The position numbers and the translations under genes are program-made. The notes beneath the pieces were generated by a model. The model did no database searches. It worked only from the letters and a program-made list of their open reading frames with translations, and was not told where the DNA came from. 6,672 nt of DNA from Nitrosomonas sp. (GTDB lineage: Bacteria; Pseudomonadota; Gammaproteobacteria; Burkholderiales; Nitrosomonadaceae): assembly GCA_003514765.1 (NCBI GenBank), contig DOOY01000099.1, forward strand, positions 1-6,672. The letters are read 5' to 3'. Shown one piece after another: positions 5,034-6,672 of the stretch. Numbering within the stretch: position 1 is the stretch's first letter; every line of letters starts with the position of its first letter.

Positions 5034-6668
5034 ATGAGAGTCGCATTTGTATTCACGTCTTTGCTGAGTCTAGTTATGATCGTTACACTCAGTTTCTTTT
5101 GGCCAGAAACTGGAACGGTTTTGCTATTGCTGGTTGTGCCTTTAATCGTTACCGGCTGCTTTGATATGGTGCAGACGAAACATTCGCTCAGGCGCAATTT
5201 TCCGTTAATTGGCCGCGGCCGCTGGCTAATGGAGTTTGCCCGGCCATTTATACGGCAGTACTTTATTGAGTCTGATATGGACGGTGCGCCAATTAATCGC
5301 ATGTTTCGTTCGGTCGTATACCAGCGCGCCAAATGCAATCTGGACACAAATCCTTACGGTACAAAAATTGACACATACCGTCAGGGTTATGAATGGTTTG
5401 CGCATTCGATAGCAGCTTTTCATTCAAAGCATGAAAATCCTGACCCGAGGGTAGTCATTGGAGGAGCGGACTGTAAACAACCTTACAATGCCAGTGTGTT
5501 GAATATTTCGGCAATGAGTTTTGGCGCCTTGAGTAATAACGCTATTGGTGCGCTGAACAAAGGCGCTAAATTGGGAAGCTTTGCACATAACACCGGAGAA
5601 GGCGGTGTTACCTGCTTTCATCTGGCGCATAACGGCGATTTAATCTGGCAGATTGGAACCGGTTATTTTGGTTGTCGTACCGAGACGGGGTTTTTTTGTG
5701 AAAAGAAATTTACCGAAACCGCTGCACATGAAACTATTAAAATGATTGAAATCAAATTGTCCCAAGGTGCAAAACCCGGTCATGGCGGTATTTTACCGGC
5801 GGCGAAGAATACGCCGGAGATTGCCAGTATTCGTGGTGTGAAACCTTACGTGGCAATCGTTTCCCCGCCAGCGCATACCGCTTTTTCAAATCCGGTTGAA
5901 ATGATGCTTTTTATCCAGAAATTACGGGATTTGTCGAAAGGAAAGCCGGTCGGTTTTAAGCTGTGTGTCGGCAGACCCAGTGAATTTGTCGCATTATGTA
6001 AGGCAATGGTCAAAACCGGGATCAGACCAGATTTTATCACCGTAGATGGCGCAGAAGGTGGAACTGGCGCCGCACCGCTCGAATTCAGTAATTCCGTAGG
6101 CATGCCATTAAGAGACGGGTTGCGATTTGTGTGTGATGTTTTGACAGGTTTTAATTTAAAAAAAGATGTCAAAGTGATTGCTGTTGGAAAGATATTCACC
6201 GGTTTTCATATGGCCCGGTTGATAAGCATCGGCGCGGATTTGTGTTGCAGCGCGCGGGGAATGATGCTGGCGCTGGGCTGCGTGCAGTCTTTAATCTGTA
6301 ATACCAATGCATGTCCTACCGGTGTGGCGACCCAGAATGCCGGATTGGTCAAAGGACTGGCTGTCGCGGACAAATCGCAAAGAGTCGCAAACTTCCACCG
6401 GGAAACGGTTAAGGCTTTGATGGAGATCATAGCTTCGGCGGGTCTCAGTGACGCAACACAGGTCAATCGAACACATGTATTCAGACGCGTAGATCAGACT
6501 TGCATTAAACGATACGATGAACTGTTCCCGTATCTCACACCGGGATGCTTGCTGGAGGAACCCTATCCAGCGTATCTGGAAAAAGATGTCAAAGAGGCAT
6601 CGGCCGATAGTTTTTGTCCTGAGAAGCATATTGCCAGTTGTGACGAAGGACTGATCGTCATTCATTAA
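5034..6668 (+). CDS. FMN/Fe-S glutamate synthase-like protein, membrane-anchored
   Basis: The 544-residue product matches the FMN-binding domain of the large glutamate synthase subunit (the family called FMN-binding glutamate synthase family protein). Two hydrophobic helices (about 4-22 and 28-42) should anchor it in the inner membrane. The TIM-barrel FMN domain follows: ISAMSFGALS (158-167), NTGEGG (186-191), GAKPGHGGILP (245-255), GFKLCVGRP (307-315) and VDGAEGGTGAAP (337-348). GC-VQSLI-C-NTNA-C-P gives Cys at 416, 422 and 427 with the C-x5-C-x4-C spacing of the 3Fe-4S cluster of glutamate synthase. The N-terminal glutaminase domain and the C-terminal GXGXG beta-helix domain of GltB are absent, so it cannot take ammonia from glutamine itself, and true glutamate synthase activity is unproven. 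ATG 5034 is the first start after the in-frame stop at 5010-5012; its ribosome binding site is weak. The gene is complete, with TAA at 6666-6668. It stands alone after the DUF3179 remnant. Confidence 0.92.
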   Translation: MRVAFVFTSLLSLVMIVTLSFFWPETGTVLLLLVVPLIVTGCFDMVQTKHSLRRNFPLIGRGRWLMEFARPFIRQYFIESDMDGAPINRMFRSVVYQRAKCNLDTNPYGTKIDTYRQGYEWFAHSIAAFHSKHENPDPRVVIGGADCKQPYNASVLNISAMSFGALSNNAIGALNKGAKLGSFAHNTGEGGVTCFHLAHNGDLIWQIGTGYFGCRTETGFFCEKKFTETAAHETIKMIEIKLSQGAKPGHGGILPAAKNTPEIASIRGVKPYVAIVSPPAHTAFSNPVEMMLFIQKLRDLSKGKPVGFKLCVGRPSEFVALCKAMVKTGIRPDFITVDGAEGGTGAAPLEFSNSVGMPLRDGLRFVCDVLTGFNLKKDVKVIAVGKIFTGFHMARLISIGADLCCSARGMMLALGCVQSLICNTNACPTGVATQNAGLVKGLAVADKSQRVANFHRETVKALMEIIASAGLSDATQVNRTHVFRRVDQTCIKRYDELFPYLTPGCLLEEPYPAYLEKDVKEASADSFCPEKHIASCDEGLIVIH

Positions 6669-6672
6669 AAAA

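Overview
The window looks like chromosomal DNA of moderate GC from a Gram-negative proteobacterium. The gene set (DUF3047 and DUF3179 families, a TVP38-flavoprotein fusion, a GDCCVxC protein and a membrane-anchored glutamate-synthase-like protein) reminds me of ammonia-oxidising Betaproteobacteria such as Nitrosomonas. That is recollection plus inference, not proof. All genes I can support lie on the + strand. I see no tRNA, rRNA, CRISPR array or insertion sequence.

Layout: 1-287 holds the broken C-terminal end of a probable alpha/beta hydrolase, where one lost base separates the catalytic-His segment from the C-terminus. 319-564 is a small Cys-rich protein of the GDCCVxC family. 618-1178 is an ECF-type sigma factor, followed closely by a short soluble zinc-finger (HxxxCxxC) protein that is probably its anti-sigma factor (1193-1438). 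1480-2121 is an exported DUF3047 protein. After a 268-base gap, 2390-4528 encodes a 712-residue fusion of a TVP38/SNARE-associated membrane domain with a mercuric-reductase-like pyridine nucleotide-disulfide oxidoreductase. A decayed DUF3179 gene (4525-4975) starts inside the stop codon of that gene (ATGA) and is broken by frameshifts, in-frame stops and a probable large internal deletion. 5034-6668 encodes an FMN/Fe-S glutamate-synthase-like protein without a glutaminase domain.

How the genes may work together: the sigma factor, zinc-finger protein and DUF3047 protein are closely spaced and could form one regulated unit, with the Cys-rich protein just upstream. The oxidoreductase and the former DUF3179 gene were once translationally coupled, which suggests they acted in one membrane or envelope redox process, and the DUF3179 partner has been lost in this strain. 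Redox or metal-thiol chemistry recurs in the GDCCVxC protein, the oxidoreductase and the Fe-S flavoprotein, but no substrate can be named from sequence alone. The most informative second looks are the unannotated DUF3179 pseudogene, the His-to-Tyr change in the oxidoreductase active site, and the frameshifted hydrolase remnant.
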